A DNA stretch of 16,448 bases, taken from NCBI GenBank assembly GCA_005800865.1, contig SYEI01000387.1, positions 1 to 16,448 of the forward strand, given 5' to 3'. Within the stretch, counting starts at the first letter, position 1. Each line of letters opens with the position of its first letter. The notes under the pieces are model-generated. The model had not been told where the DNA came from. It ran no database searches and was given only the letters and a program-made list of their open reading frames with translations. This DNA comes from Bacteroidota bacterium. GTDB lineage: Bacteria > Bacteroidota > Bacteroidia > B-17B0 > Aurantibacillaceae. The position numbers and the translations under genes were made by a program. This document shows positions 7,339 through 15,783 of the stretch, in pieces.

Positions 7339-7746
7339 ATGAACGAGGTTACTCTATATGATCCTAATAATTCTGAAAATTACTTTCGATTGCTTATTGA
7401 AAAAAGTTTAATAGAAAATCATTGTGAAATATCTATTCATCTTCAAAACGATTCTAAAGTAGTCGTTCCAGAAAAGCGGACTATTCATTTTTGTCAAATC
7501 ATTAAAATGGCTAATTGGTTTAGGGATATGCCAACTGGTTATGAAGATGTACATTTAGATTTGCTAATACCAGAGCTCAATTTAAAGTTTACTAATTATT
7601 ATTTCGAAAAAGGAGAAGGTGTTTATTATTTAACTTATAATAGCAATCAAGCTGAACTGTTTAAATTTCAGTTTTGGGAACAATTAGGTAATTCAAATAC
7701 GTTTATCTATAATGAATTTATGAGATGCATAGAAACTCTCAATTAA
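7339..7746 (+). CDS. Small hypothetical protein, probably cytosolic
   Basis: A 135-residue protein without signal peptide or membrane segment; I do not recognise a family. It is rich in aromatic and acidic residues, with alternating beta-type stretches (HCEISIHLQN, VHLDLLIPELNLKFT, GVYYLTYNSNQAELFKFQF) suggesting a compact beta-sheet fold and a short C-terminal helix (FIYNEFMRCIETL). The ATG at 7339 lies 43 bases after the exported-protein gene and no terminator is evident between them, so it is probably the last gene of the cluster. A strong hairpin terminator follows the TAA. Being cytosolic, it may be a regulator, chaperone or immunity-type partner of the upstream exported product, but nothing in its sequence decides this. 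Confidence 0.75.
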   Translation: MNEVTLYDPNNSENYFRLLIEKSLIENHCEISIHLQNDSKVVVPEKRTIHFCQIIKMANWFRDMPTGYEDVHLDLLIPELNLKFTNYYFEKGEGVYYLTYNSNQAELFKFQFWEQLGNSNTFIYNEFMRCIETLN

Positions 7747-7758
7747 AGTGATATATTT

Positions 7759-7791
7759 AAAAGGAGCTACTCAATAGGAGCAGCTCCTTTT
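7759..7791. terminator. Bidirectional intrinsic terminator between convergent genes
   Basis: A perfect 10-base inverted repeat (aaaaggagct at 7759-7768, agctcctttt at 7782-7791) encloses a 13-base loop. A T-rich run follows on the plus strand (7788-7797), and an equivalent T-rich run (complement of 7755-7762) on the minus strand. It lies 12 nt after the small hypothetical gene and 4 nt beyond the gldM stop, so it should end transcription from both sides. Confidence 0.88.
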
Positions 7792-7795
7792 ATTT

Positions 7796-9460
7796 TTATG
7801 CCTTGATTTTAATTTTTGCTGAAGGTATGGTAATAATCGTACCATTAGGTTTTTGAACTTTTATATTATCGATGTATCCTATATCTCCAACTCTCATATT
7901 GTTAAGAGCTGTTTTTGCTGCTTGTGATAGATTATTTCCAGAACATTGAATACTTCCTCCACCTTTAAGTTCTACATCAAAACTTTTTACGACAAAGTTT
8001 ACAGGAAACATAAAGCCTACAGATTCTGCACCAACACCTCCCAAAAGTCTAATTTCATTTCTCGTAAATTCTAAATTAGAAGTGGCTAATTTTCCTCCTA
8101 GTTTTAGATAGGGTGGTGGAATATCTTTTACTCGAAATGTTTTTACAGGACCTTGTTGTTGATACACACCATTTACTTTGGCCGCCACACTTACGGAGCA
8201 GGTTCCAGCCGATTTAACTTTGATGACATATTTTCCAGCAGAAGTTGGCACTGTTTCGGCACCACAACCGCTTACTGTTATTTTTAAATCACTAGGAGAA
8301 AATCCTGCACAAGTTGCTGTAATAGGATTTTCGATTCCTGCGTAAAAAATATTCATGTTGTCGGCTGCTACGGCGCTAAAAGGTGGCGCTACCATATAGC
8401 TATAATCAAAGGGATAATATTCATCAACACCTCTAGGATTTTTATATTTAATGACCCCTTTTAATTCCTTTTGTCCAGTGCTGCTGGTCATAGCTTCATA
8501 ATTTCCCATGCCATCTTTAATCGTAATGGCATCGCCTTTATTAATTAGTTTGTTAGTGACAGGATCGTATACAGCGCCAACTAAAACTTCCATGCGTTCG
8601 GGAGTTAATTGAGTACTAGAAGCTCCCAAAACAATGTTAGCTTTAAATGGTTGTCCAGCTAATACGTATGCAGAAGGTGCTACAACATCCGCATGTAATT
8701 TGTCAATTTTGAAAACAAATTTACTAGAAGCTCCAGCAAAAGTGTGAAGAAATTCAGATTCTAGATTTTTCATATCAGCTTGTATTTTATCCAGATTGGT
8801 AATAACAGCAGCCATTGGCATGTGATAAAAATTTTCTAATTCCCAGTTAAGTTTCACACCTTCTTTTATAATATTTCTATCAGTAGGTTTAATTGTGCCT
8901 AATTTTTGTTTTAGTGTGGCAATGCTTTCTGCGTCTAATTTTGTTTTAGAGTCTTTCTGCATATTGTCTATTAAGCTTAACAAATCGCTATGCAAATTAG
9001 TGAGTTGTTTGCGTAAATCTTTAGCAGAATATTTGGTATCGATGGGTTTGGTTTCATCAGAACCGATTAATAAATAAGTGGGAGTATCAAAATCGTCGAG
9101 TCTTTCCATAAAGCGTAATTGTGAGGTGTCTTTTTTTGGTAAGCCTTCTGTTTTTCTGGTAATCATTACTTTCATACTGTCGATATAGGCATCAACAATC
9201 CGAATACTTTTTTGTGTTTCGATGGATTTTAATAGATAAGGTTTTGCTTCGAAATTCCCATCATTTACATAGTCTTCAAAAGCTTTTTGAACTCGGCTGT
9301 TGTTTTCATCTAATATTAGTTTCGATTTACCAATGCTTTCATCAACCATCACAAATCCTTGTAATATTTCTTTAGATACATTGAGGGCTAAAAGGGCGGT
9401 GAGTACTAGATACATCATGCCAATCATCTTTTGTCGGGGAGTTTCTTTTCCTGAGCTCAT
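7796..9460 (-). CDS. gldM: GldM-type T9SS/gliding motor protein
   Basis: 554 residues from the ATG at 9460. The start MSSGKETPRQKMIGMMYLVL is the characteristic GldM/PorM N-terminus: a short cytoplasmic tail, then one transmembrane helix (about 12-28) running into NVSKEILQGF. The rest is a long periplasmic part with an N-terminal helical domain (about 30-215) followed by beta-rich domains to the C-terminus (TIPSAKIKIKA). With GldL, GldM forms the proton-motive-force-driven inner-membrane motor of type IX secretion; its periplasmic shaft contacts the GldK/GldN ring. The length is slightly above the usual 510-525. An in-frame ATG at 9502 would add 14 residues (MINQKPLTYTKTTT), but family alignment favours 9460. 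Unusually, no gldK, gldL or gldN lies alongside: convergent genes with a terminator are on one side and a divergent aspartokinase on the other. Confidence 0.93.
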   Translation of the reverse strand: MSSGKETPRQKMIGMMYLVLTALLALNVSKEILQGFVMVDESIGKSKLILDENNSRVQKAFEDYVNDGNFEAKPYLLKSIETQKSIRIVDAYIDSMKVMITRKTEGLPKKDTSQLRFMERLDDFDTPTYLLIGSDETKPIDTKYSAKDLRKQLTNLHSDLLSLIDNMQKDSKTKLDAESIATLKQKLGTIKPTDRNIIKEGVKLNWELENFYHMPMAAVITNLDKIQADMKNLESEFLHTFAGASSKFVFKIDKLHADVVAPSAYVLAGQPFKANIVLGASSTQLTPERMEVLVGAVYDPVTNKLINKGDAITIKDGMGNYEAMTSSTGQKELKGVIKYKNPRGVDEYYPFDYSYMVAPPFSAVAADNMNIFYAGIENPITATCAGFSPSDLKITVSGCGAETVPTSAGKYVIKVKSAGTCSVSVAAKVNGVYQQQGPVKTFRVKDIPPPYLKLGGKLATSNLEFTRNEIRLLGGVGAESVGFMFPVNFVVKSFDVELKGGGSIQCSGNNLSQAAKTALNNMRVGDIGYIDNIKVQKPNGTIITIPSAKIKIKA

Positions 9461-9578
9461 AGTAGTAGTTTTAGTATAGGTTAGTGGTTTTTGGTTAATC
9501 ATATAATCGTAGATGAAAAAAAAGTGACAAGAGTTTATAAAAAATAGTTTGAGAATACATTTATTTTATAGGCTTGCT

Positions 9579-9596
9579 TATCTTTGTTCAAACAAA
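9579..9596 (+). promoter_or_regulatory. Aspartokinase promoter: Bacteroidota -7 box overlapping a small palindrome
   Basis: TATCTTTG at 9579-9586 fits the Bacteroidota -7 consensus TANNTTTG exactly. No good TTG is visible at the usual -33 distance. The -7 box overlaps a symmetric sequence, TTTGTT at 9583-9588 and AACAAA at 9591-9596 around CA, which could be an operator. Transcription would start near 9590-9593, giving a leader of only about 10-13 nt before the ATG at 9603. This placement argues against the longer in-frame start at 9549. Confidence 0.55.
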
Positions 9597-9602
9597 AAAT
9601 GT

Positions 9603-10877
9603 ATGCAAGTATTTAAGTTTGGTGGTGCGTCGGTAAAAGATGCTAATGGTGTAAAAAATGTAGCCGAAGTATTAAAACAATTTCCCGACAAAAAAATATC
9701 AGTAGTTATTTCTGCTATGGGTAAAACAACGAATGCTCTGGAGCGTTTAGCGAAAGCCTATTTCTATAAAACAGAAAATGCAGAAGCTATATTAGAGGAA
9801 ATTAAATCATACCACTTTGATATTTGTCAGAAATTATTTCCTGCTTCTTCACATTCAATTTACACTGAATTGGAAAATACCTTTGTGGAATTGTATTGGG
9901 CTATTGAAGATGAACCTACTCAGGGCTTCGATTTTGAATACGATCAAATAGTGAGCATGGGCGAAATTATTTCTACGAAAATAGTTTCAGCTTACTTAAA
10001 TGAAATTGGATTGAATAATAAATGGATTGATGCAAGAGGTCTTATTCAAACTGATAATAGTTACCGTGAAGGTAAAGTGGATTTTGCATTAACTGAGTCA
10101 TTAATAAAAAGAGATTTAGAAAAAGTATTTACTTCAACTAATATTATCGTCACACAAGGTTTTATTGGCGGCACTTCCGAAAACTTTACAACCACTTTAG
10201 GAAGAGAGGGTTCTGATTATACGGCCTCTATATTAGCGTATTGTTTAAATGCCGAAAACGTAACCATTTGGAAAGATGTACCTGGTGTTTTAAATGCCGA
10301 CCCTAAATGGTTTTCGCATACAAAAAAAATTGATCAATTATCCTATCATGATGCCATTGAGTTAACGTACTATGGCGCAACTGTTATTCACCCAAAAACC
10401 ATTAAGCCACTTCAAAATAAAAACATTCCTTTGTATGTAAAGTCGTTTTTAAAGCCAAAAGAAGAAGGTACAGTAATTAAAGATGGAGATAAACGATTGA
10501 ATATTCCTTCTTATATTTTTAAAATCGACCAAGTTTTAATTTCTATCCAACCAAAAGATTTTTCGTTTATTGCCGAAGATAATTTAAGTGATATTTTCGA
10601 CCTGTTTTCGAAACATGGAGTTAAAATTAATTTGATGCAATTATCCGCTATTAGTTTCTCGGTATGTTGTGATCATGATATTATTAAGATTAAAACATTA
10701 GTTAATGAATTACAGACGCAGTTTAAAGTATTGTATAATTCCGGATTAGAATTAATGACTGTTCGTTATTACACCCAAGAAACCATTGATACGTTAACGC
10801 TTAATAAAGTTATTTTATTAGAACAAAGAAGCCGATATACTGTTCAAATGGTAATGAAAAATGAAATTGCCGAATAA
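9603..10877 (+). CDS. lysC: Aspartate kinase (aspartokinase, monofunctional)
   Basis: A 424-residue cytosolic enzyme that phosphorylates L-aspartate with ATP, the first step toward lysine, threonine, methionine and diaminopimelate. The N-terminus MQVFKFGGASV carries the diagnostic K-F-G-G motif (about 5-8). VSMGEIIS (117-124), GREGSDYTA (200-208), IWKDVPGVLNADP (222-234) and GATVIHPKTI (258-267) complete the amino-acid-kinase active site. Residues about 300-424 form a C-terminal ACT regulatory region, probably for feedback inhibition by an end product. The length is normal for a monofunctional enzyme, with no homoserine dehydrogenase fusion. An in-frame ATG at 9549 would add an atypical 18-residue N-terminus and lies upstream of the predicted promoter, so 9603 is preferred. 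It is divergent from gldM and 34 nt before corA. The isozyme class (lysC versus another) cannot be settled. Confidence 0.93.
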   Translation: MQVFKFGGASVKDANGVKNVAEVLKQFPDKKISVVISAMGKTTNALERLAKAYFYKTENAEAILEEIKSYHFDICQKLFPASSHSIYTELENTFVELYWAIEDEPTQGFDFEYDQIVSMGEIISTKIVSAYLNEIGLNNKWIDARGLIQTDNSYREGKVDFALTESLIKRDLEKVFTSTNIIVTQGFIGGTSENFTTTLGREGSDYTASILAYCLNAENVTIWKDVPGVLNADPKWFSHTKKIDQLSYHDAIELTYYGATVIHPKTIKPLQNKNIPLYVKSFLKPKEEGTVIKDGDKRLNIPSYIFKIDQVLISIQPKDFSFIAEDNLSDIFDLFSKHGVKINLMQLSAISFSVCCDHDIIKIKTLVNELQTQFKVLYNSGLELMTVRYYTQETIDTLTLNKVILLEQRSRYTVQMVMKNEIAE

Positions 10878-10911
10878 TAGTTTTATATTTAATTAATCTT
10901 AATTCTTTAAT

Positions 10912-11955
10912 ATGGCAACAACAGAAAACATAGGCGCGCCTCCAGGAACATTATTTTATAATGGAGAAGTGCGGACAGATAGAATTAAAATTACTTTAAT
11001 TGAATATAATGAGACGGAATTTTTTGAGCAGGAATTTTATGATTTATCTGATTGTTTATCTCATGTTAAACCAAACATGGTTAAATGGCTTAATGTAGAA
11101 GGTTTGCATAAGCCAGAATTGGTTGAGGCTATTGGTAAATTTTACAACATCCATCCATTAACCATGGAAGATATTGTGCATGTTGATCAACGCCCTAAGT
11201 TTGAAGACTATGATAATTATGTTGTATCTATCATGAAGATGATTAGTTATACGACTGAAGTTAAATCAGAGCAGCTATCTATTATATTATTGGAAAACAC
11301 AGTCCTGTCTTTTCAAGAACCAAATAATGGAGACGCTTTTGATATTATTAGAAGTAGATTACGTCAGTGCAAAGGAAGAGTGAGAAAATTAGGAGCCGAT
11401 TATTTGGCATATGCTTTAATGGATGCTGTAGTAGATTGTTATTTCACAGCTATCGAAAAAATTGGAGATAAGATTGAAGAAATCGAAGAAGATATTATTA
11501 GCGAAAAAGATAAAAAGTCTCTATTAGAATTGTATCATTTAAAACGCGAAATGATTTATTTACGTAAGCAGGTTTGGCCAATGCGTGATATGATTAACAA
11601 TATGGTTCGCTCAGAAACAACTTTAATAAATCCTACTAGTGATATTTATTTGCGAGATTTAACAGATCATGTGACTCGTATTATTGATACGGTTGAAACT
11701 TACCGAGATTTATTATCAGGCATTATGGATATTTATTTAAGTACCAATGCCAATAAAATGAATGAAGTGATGAAGGTGTTGACTATTATGTCTTCCATCT
11801 TTATTCCGGTAACATTTATTGCAGGTGTTTACGGAATGAATTTCGATAATATGCCTGAATTACATTCGCGCAGTGGTTATTTTGTAACCTGGGGAGTAAT
11901 GCTTAGTTTAATAATAGGTTTGTTGATTTATTTTAAACGTAAGAAGTGGATGTAA
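10912..11955 (+). CDS. corA: CorA-family divalent cation (Mg2+/Co2+) channel
   Basis: A 347-residue inner-membrane channel. The large N-terminal cytosolic domain begins GTLFYNGEVRTDRIKITLIEYN and includes VKWLNVEGLH and HPLTMEDIVHVDQRPKFEDYDNY, segments typical of CorA. A long helical stalk (about 185-285, e.g. EKIGDKIEEIEEDI and LYHLKREMIYLRKQVWPMRDMIN) leads to TM1 (about 285-306). The pore signature YGMNFDNMPEL follows, with GMN at 308-310, then TM2 (about 323-341) and a basic C-terminus (FKRKKWM). The family forms homopentamers that conduct Mg2+ and sometimes Co2+ or Ni2+ inward. All hallmark parts are present. The gene lies 34 nt after aspartokinase and 18 nt before the sensor kinase, so it could be transcribed with both. 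Confidence 0.95.
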   Translation: MATTENIGAPPGTLFYNGEVRTDRIKITLIEYNETEFFEQEFYDLSDCLSHVKPNMVKWLNVEGLHKPELVEAIGKFYNIHPLTMEDIVHVDQRPKFEDYDNYVVSIMKMISYTTEVKSEQLSIILLENTVLSFQEPNNGDAFDIIRSRLRQCKGRVRKLGADYLAYALMDAVVDCYFTAIEKIGDKIEEIEEDIISEKDKKSLLELYHLKREMIYLRKQVWPMRDMINNMVRSETTLINPTSDIYLRDLTDHVTRIIDTVETYRDLLSGIMDIYLSTNANKMNEVMKVLTIMSSIFIPVTFIAGVYGMNFDNMPELHSRSGYFVTWGVMLSLIIGLLIYFKRKKWM

Positions 11956-11973
11956 TGTTTATTATAAATCGGT

Positions 11974-14943
11974 ATGACGCAAAACAATAAGAATTTTATA
12001 CAACACATTGCTATTTATTTAAATCGCTTTATTTGTGTTGTTTTATTGTTTTTGTCCCAATCAATTTGCGCACAATTTTATCAGATTAGAAATTTTAATG
12101 CCGAAAATGGCCTTGCAAGTCCCGAAGTATACGGACTCATGCAAGATTCAAAAGGATATATGTGGTTTGCTACTGACATGGGAGTTAGTAGGTATAACGG
12201 GAATGAATTTGAGAATTTTAGTACAGAAAATGGATTGCCAGATAATACAGTATTTGGATTTTGTGAAGATTCTAAAGGTCGAATTTGGTTTCGTTCGTTT
12301 TCAGGAAAATTGTCTTATTATTTAAATGATAGCATTTATACATTATCCTGTAATTCATTTTTGGAAGCAGAAATGAGGAAAAAGGCTGTTATATTTACTT
12401 CTATTTATGTAGATGAAAGAGACACAGTTTGGATAGGAACGAACTATCCTTTTTTGTTTAAAATTTCACCTACCTGGAATGATAAAAATGTTTCTAAAAT
12501 TGATTGCCCCTCTAGTGGTGGTTATTTATATTTATTTAATAATAATGCATCCATTTATGGAGGTCATCAAGGAAGAACAAGTTTAGTAACTGTTTATCAA
12601 AGTAGCGGTCAAAAAATTTGTGAAATAGATCCAGAAGTTAAAATTGCATCTAGGTATTATGGAATGCGGTTAAAAAACGGGACGTTTTTAGCTTCAGTAA
12701 ATAATGTACTTATAAATTTTACACCCAACAAAATAATTAGTAAAGTTGAATTGAAGTCAACTATTAACTCATTACTAGAAGATAAAGATGGAAAAATAGT
12801 TTCTGCTACGTATGATGGAATAAGAATTCACAAAAGCGGTGAGTTAAACAAATTTGAAATCATTCCCGATTTTTACGACAAAGTTTTTACTGGAATTGTT
12901 ATTGACAAAGAGAATTCCTTGTGGTTGGCAGCAGAAGGTCAGGGGGTATATAATATTCCATTTACAGAAGGACGATATTATACGAATGAGCACGGTTTAA
13001 TACAAAGTAAAATATCTACTATCCTTCAAAAGGATGGGGCTATTTTATCAGGGCATCTTAATGGAAGTGTGACTTTAATAAAAGATAGTGTAATTAAGTT
13101 ACTTGAACTTAATTCAAAAAACACGATTGATATATTCAATAATCGGGTGTATCATATTTATGTTCACAACAAGTCGGATATTTATGTCTGCAAAAGACAA
13201 AGCACATTTAAATTAACTAGTGACTTCAAAAGTTATAAAGAACTCGATATAGTTGGAATAAAAAAAATTGCCAAAAGTAAAGGTGATATGGTTTGGGTTC
13301 AACAGGCTCGTCATATTAAACTGTGTAATATTTCTAAGGATTTTGAAACATTAAAAACAATTTTATTTGATCAGTACATTGATGATATTTTCGAAGATTC
13401 TAAAGGAATTCTCTGGATCTCATCTATAAATGGTTTATGGAAATATGAACATGATTCGTTAATTTTTTTAGGTGAACAGAATAAATTATTGACGAGTAGG
13501 ATAATTAATATTGAAGAGGATAAAGATGGAGTGCTTTGGATGGCAACAAGAGGGAAGGGTATTATCGTAAAGAGAGGAAAAGAGTTTCACAATATCACTC
13601 AAACTAATGGCTTGGCAAGTAATATGTGTAGAAACTTATTTATTGATAAGGAAAATATAATTTGGATTGGAAGTAATAATGGATTGAGTAAAATAAAAGC
13701 TCTTTCTTCTAATCTATTTAATTATAAAATTGATGTATATACAAAAAAGCAAGGTTTGCTATCCAATGAAGTCAATTATATTCTAAGTAAAGGTAGTAAT
13801 CTCATTTTGGCTCATAATAATGGGATTTCAGTATTAAATCCGACTCTATTAAAAAGTAATACTACACCACCGCCTGTTTATATTACGAACGTTTTAAATA
13901 ATAGTGCGAATTATAAAAATGATTCCATTAGTTTTTTATACAACGAAAATTATTTAAAAATTTCCTACATCGGTATATCTTACAAAAACCCAGGAACGGT
14001 TGAGTATAAATATAGAATGGAAGGTTTAGATACAAGTTGGGTTTACACTAATTATACATCCGCACAATTTCAAACATTGTATCCTGGTAATTATAAATTT
14101 ATAGTGTATGCAAAGAATAACGATGGTTATTGGAGTGAAAAACCTGCGGTATTATATTTATCAATATTGCCTGCATGGTGGCAAACTTGGGTTTTTAAGC
14201 TATTTGTATTTGGTTTATTTGTTGCTTTAGTTTTTTTGATTATAAGATGGCGTTTAGATAAAATTAGAAAAAGAGAATCAGAAAAGACAGAACTCCAAAA
14301 TAAAATTGCCTCTACAGAATTAAAGGCTTTGCGTGCACAAATGAACCCGCATTTTATTTTCAATGCAATTAATTCTGTTCAGTATTTTATGACAAGTAAT
14401 GATCCTGAGTCTTCACAAAAATACTTATCTAAGTTTGCGAAGTTAATTCGATACGTTATGGATAATTCTAAACCTGCATCTATTCCTCTCGAAAAAGAAC
14501 TAGATGCTTTGAGGCTATACATTGATTTAGAAGCATTACGTTTTGAAAACCGATTTGAATATCAAATTGTAGTTGATGAAAAAATCGATCCGGGCTTTAT
14601 TCAAATTCCTTCAATGTTAATACAGCCCTACGTTGAAAATGCTATATGGCACGGATTAATGCATAAAAAAGATAATCGGAAATTGAGTATTAGTATTAAT
14701 ATCAAAGATTCGATTTTGGTTTGCGTCATTCAAGACAATGGTATTGGAAGAGAAAAATCGAGGGAAATTAAATCACTTGATTCTAATACATATCATAAGT
14801 CTTTTGGAATGGCGGTAACAAAAGAGCGATTAGAGATTATTAGTCGATTAAATAATATTAACCCACAAGTTAATATAATTGATCTTTATGAAAATGGAAT
14901 AGCAATGGGAACAAGAGTTGAAATTAGTATCCCATCTTTTTAA
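11974..14943 (+). CDS. Reg_prop/Y_Y_Y sensor histidine kinase, LytS type
   Basis: A 989-residue sensor kinase. A signal peptide or anchor (about 1-33, ending LSQSICAQ) precedes a periplasmic ligand-sensing region with two-component propeller (Reg_prop) blades over about 40-625. Blades show the motif G-L-(P/A)-S/D...I-x-x-D-x-x-G-x-I/L-W-x-x-T/S, for example DSKGYMWFATDMGVSRYNG, DKENSLWLAAEGQGVY, DSKGILWISSINGLWKY and DKENIIWIGSNNGLSKI. A Y_Y_Y domain (about 655-731) and one transmembrane helix (about 738-758) follow. The cytoplasmic kinase begins LRAQMNPHFIFNAINSVQYF (H793 phosphoacceptor), the His_kinase family of LytS-like enzymes. The ATPase has IQPYVENAIWHGL (N889) and DNGIG (921-925). 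Unlike hybrid HTCS sensors of Bacteroides, it has no fused receiver or AraC domain; the regulator is a separate protein 19 nt downstream. The sensed ligand is unknown; the family often senses glycans. Confidence 0.94.
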   Translation: MTQNNKNFIQHIAIYLNRFICVVLLFLSQSICAQFYQIRNFNAENGLASPEVYGLMQDSKGYMWFATDMGVSRYNGNEFENFSTENGLPDNTVFGFCEDSKGRIWFRSFSGKLSYYLNDSIYTLSCNSFLEAEMRKKAVIFTSIYVDERDTVWIGTNYPFLFKISPTWNDKNVSKIDCPSSGGYLYLFNNNASIYGGHQGRTSLVTVYQSSGQKICEIDPEVKIASRYYGMRLKNGTFLASVNNVLINFTPNKIISKVELKSTINSLLEDKDGKIVSATYDGIRIHKSGELNKFEIIPDFYDKVFTGIVIDKENSLWLAAEGQGVYNIPFTEGRYYTNEHGLIQSKISTILQKDGAILSGHLNGSVTLIKDSVIKLLELNSKNTIDIFNNRVYHIYVHNKSDIYVCKRQSTFKLTSDFKSYKELDIVGIKKIAKSKGDMVWVQQARHIKLCNISKDFETLKTILFDQYIDDIFEDSKGILWISSINGLWKYEHDSLIFLGEQNKLLTSRIINIEEDKDGVLWMATRGKGIIVKRGKEFHNITQTNGLASNMCRNLFIDKENIIWIGSNNGLSKIKALSSNLFNYKIDVYTKKQGLLSNEVNYILSKGSNLILAHNNGISVLNPTLLKSNTTPPPVYITNVLNNSANYKNDSISFLYNENYLKISYIGISYKNPGTVEYKYRMEGLDTSWVYTNYTSAQFQTLYPGNYKFIVYAKNNDGYWSEKPAVLYLSILPAWWQTWVFKLFVFGLFVALVFLIIRWRLDKIRKRESEKTELQNKIASTELKALRAQMNPHFIFNAINSVQYFMTSNDPESSQKYLSKFAKLIRYVMDNSKPASIPLEKELDALRLYIDLEALRFENRFEYQIVVDEKIDPGFIQIPSMLIQPYVENAIWHGLMHKKDNRKLSISINIKDSILVCVIQDNGIGREKSREIKSLDSNTYHKSFGMAVTKERLEIISRLNNINPQVNIIDLYENGIAMGTRVEISIPSF

Positions 14944-14962
14944 TATTTAGAACATTTGTTAT

Positions 14963-15715
14963 ATGATGATTAGAGCTGTTATAGTTGATGATGAAGAAAA
15001 AGGAAGGTTAACCTTAAAAAATGTAATTGAAAAAAACTGCCCAAATATCCAGATTCTAGATTTATGCGATTCTGTATTAGCTGCTACAGAATCTATTGAA
15101 AAGCATAATCCAGATTTGGTTTTTCTTGATATAGAAATGCCATTTCAAAATGGTTTTTCGTTATTTGAAAAATTTAAGAATCCCACTTTTGACGTTATTT
15201 TTATTACCGCCTACGATCATTATGCTATAAAAGCTATTAAGTATAGCGCTATGGATTACTTATTGAAACCCGTTGACGCTGATGAATTAAAAGCCGCAGT
15301 TGCCAAAATAAAGCAGAAAAAAACGAGTTTACAATTGCCAGATTTTGAGTTATTACTTTCTAACTTAAAGTTGAAAGGTAATTCCGCAAAAATTGCAGTG
15401 CCAACTTTTGAAGGATTGCAAATGATTAACTCTACGGATATAATAAAGTGTACAGCAAATGAAAGCTATACTGAGATTGTACTAACCTCTGGAAAAAAAA
15501 TAATGGTTTCTAGAATTTTAAAAGAATATGAAGATTTACTTTCTGATTTTAATTTCTTCCGAGTGCACAACTCTTGCCTTATTAACTTAGCTCATGTTGC
15601 CAAGTACATTAAGGGTGATGGTGGATATGTTGTAATGATTGATGGCGAAAGTGTAGAGGTATCTCGTAGAAAAAAGAATGAGTTGCTAAATAAACTCGCT
15701 TTAATTCAAATTTAG
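14963..15715 (+). CDS. LytTR-family response regulator, partner of the propeller kinase
   Basis: A 250-residue response regulator. The receiver domain (about 4-120) has D9/D10, phosphoacceptor D56 in VFLDIEMP, T82, Y99 and K102 in LLKP. A linker (about 121-140) leads to a LytTR DNA-binding domain (about 142-248) with IIKCTANESYTEIVLTSGK and the diagnostic FFRVHNSCLINLAHV segment. LytS-class kinases with LytTR regulators are a classical pairing, and the gene follows the kinase by 19 nt, so the partnership is well supported. The start could be the ATG at 14963 or the adjacent ATG at 14966; I use the first. The regulated genes are not shown by the sequence; the exported-protein gene downstream at 15838 is the nearest candidate. 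It shares architecture but is clearly diverged in sequence from the regulator at 619-1353. Confidence 0.95.
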   Translation: MMIRAVIVDDEEKGRLTLKNVIEKNCPNIQILDLCDSVLAATESIEKHNPDLVFLDIEMPFQNGFSLFEKFKNPTFDVIFITAYDHYAIKAIKYSAMDYLLKPVDADELKAAVAKIKQKKTSLQLPDFELLLSNLKLKGNSAKIAVPTFEGLQMINSTDIIKCTANESYTEIVLTSGKKIMVSRILKEYEDLLSDFNFFRVHNSCLINLAHVAKYIKGDGGYVVMIDGESVEVSRRKKNELLNKLALIQI

Positions 15716-15757
15716 GTCGCCAGTTATTTTCTTAACAGACCATTTATTACCAAAAAA

Positions 15758-15783
15758 CAACCGAGTATTGGTTGGTGATTTTT
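15758..15783 (+). terminator. Weak intrinsic terminator after the sensor/regulator genes
   Basis: CAACC at 15758-15762 pairs with GGTTG at 15770-15774 around a 7-base loop, followed after a short gap by TTTTT at 15779-15783. The stem is short and the T-tract is displaced by four bases, so this is plausible rather than strong. It lies 43 bases after the regulator stop and ahead of a new gene with its own leader. Confidence 0.45.

Noticed and set aside
5910..7746. Toxin-immunity pair
   Set aside because: The order of exported protein then small cytosolic protein is suggestive, but neither shows a recognisable toxin or immunity motif, so I leave it as a hypothesis only.
9461..9502. Extra 14-residue N-terminus of GldM from the ATG at 9502
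   Set aside because: GldM proteins begin just before the K-x-TPRQKM motif, which fits the ATG at 9460. The extra residues look like translated leader.
9549..9602. Extra 18-residue N-terminus of aspartokinase from the upstream ATG
   Set aside because: The family starts at MQVFKFGG, the extra residues have no family likeness, and a good -7 box (9579-9586) lies inside this stretch.
11974..14943. Hybrid two-component sensor of the Bacteroides polysaccharide-utilisation type
   Set aside because: The N-terminal Reg_prop/Y_Y_Y part matches, but there is no fused receiver or AraC domain, the kinase is LytS-like, and no SusC/SusD or glycosidase genes are nearby.
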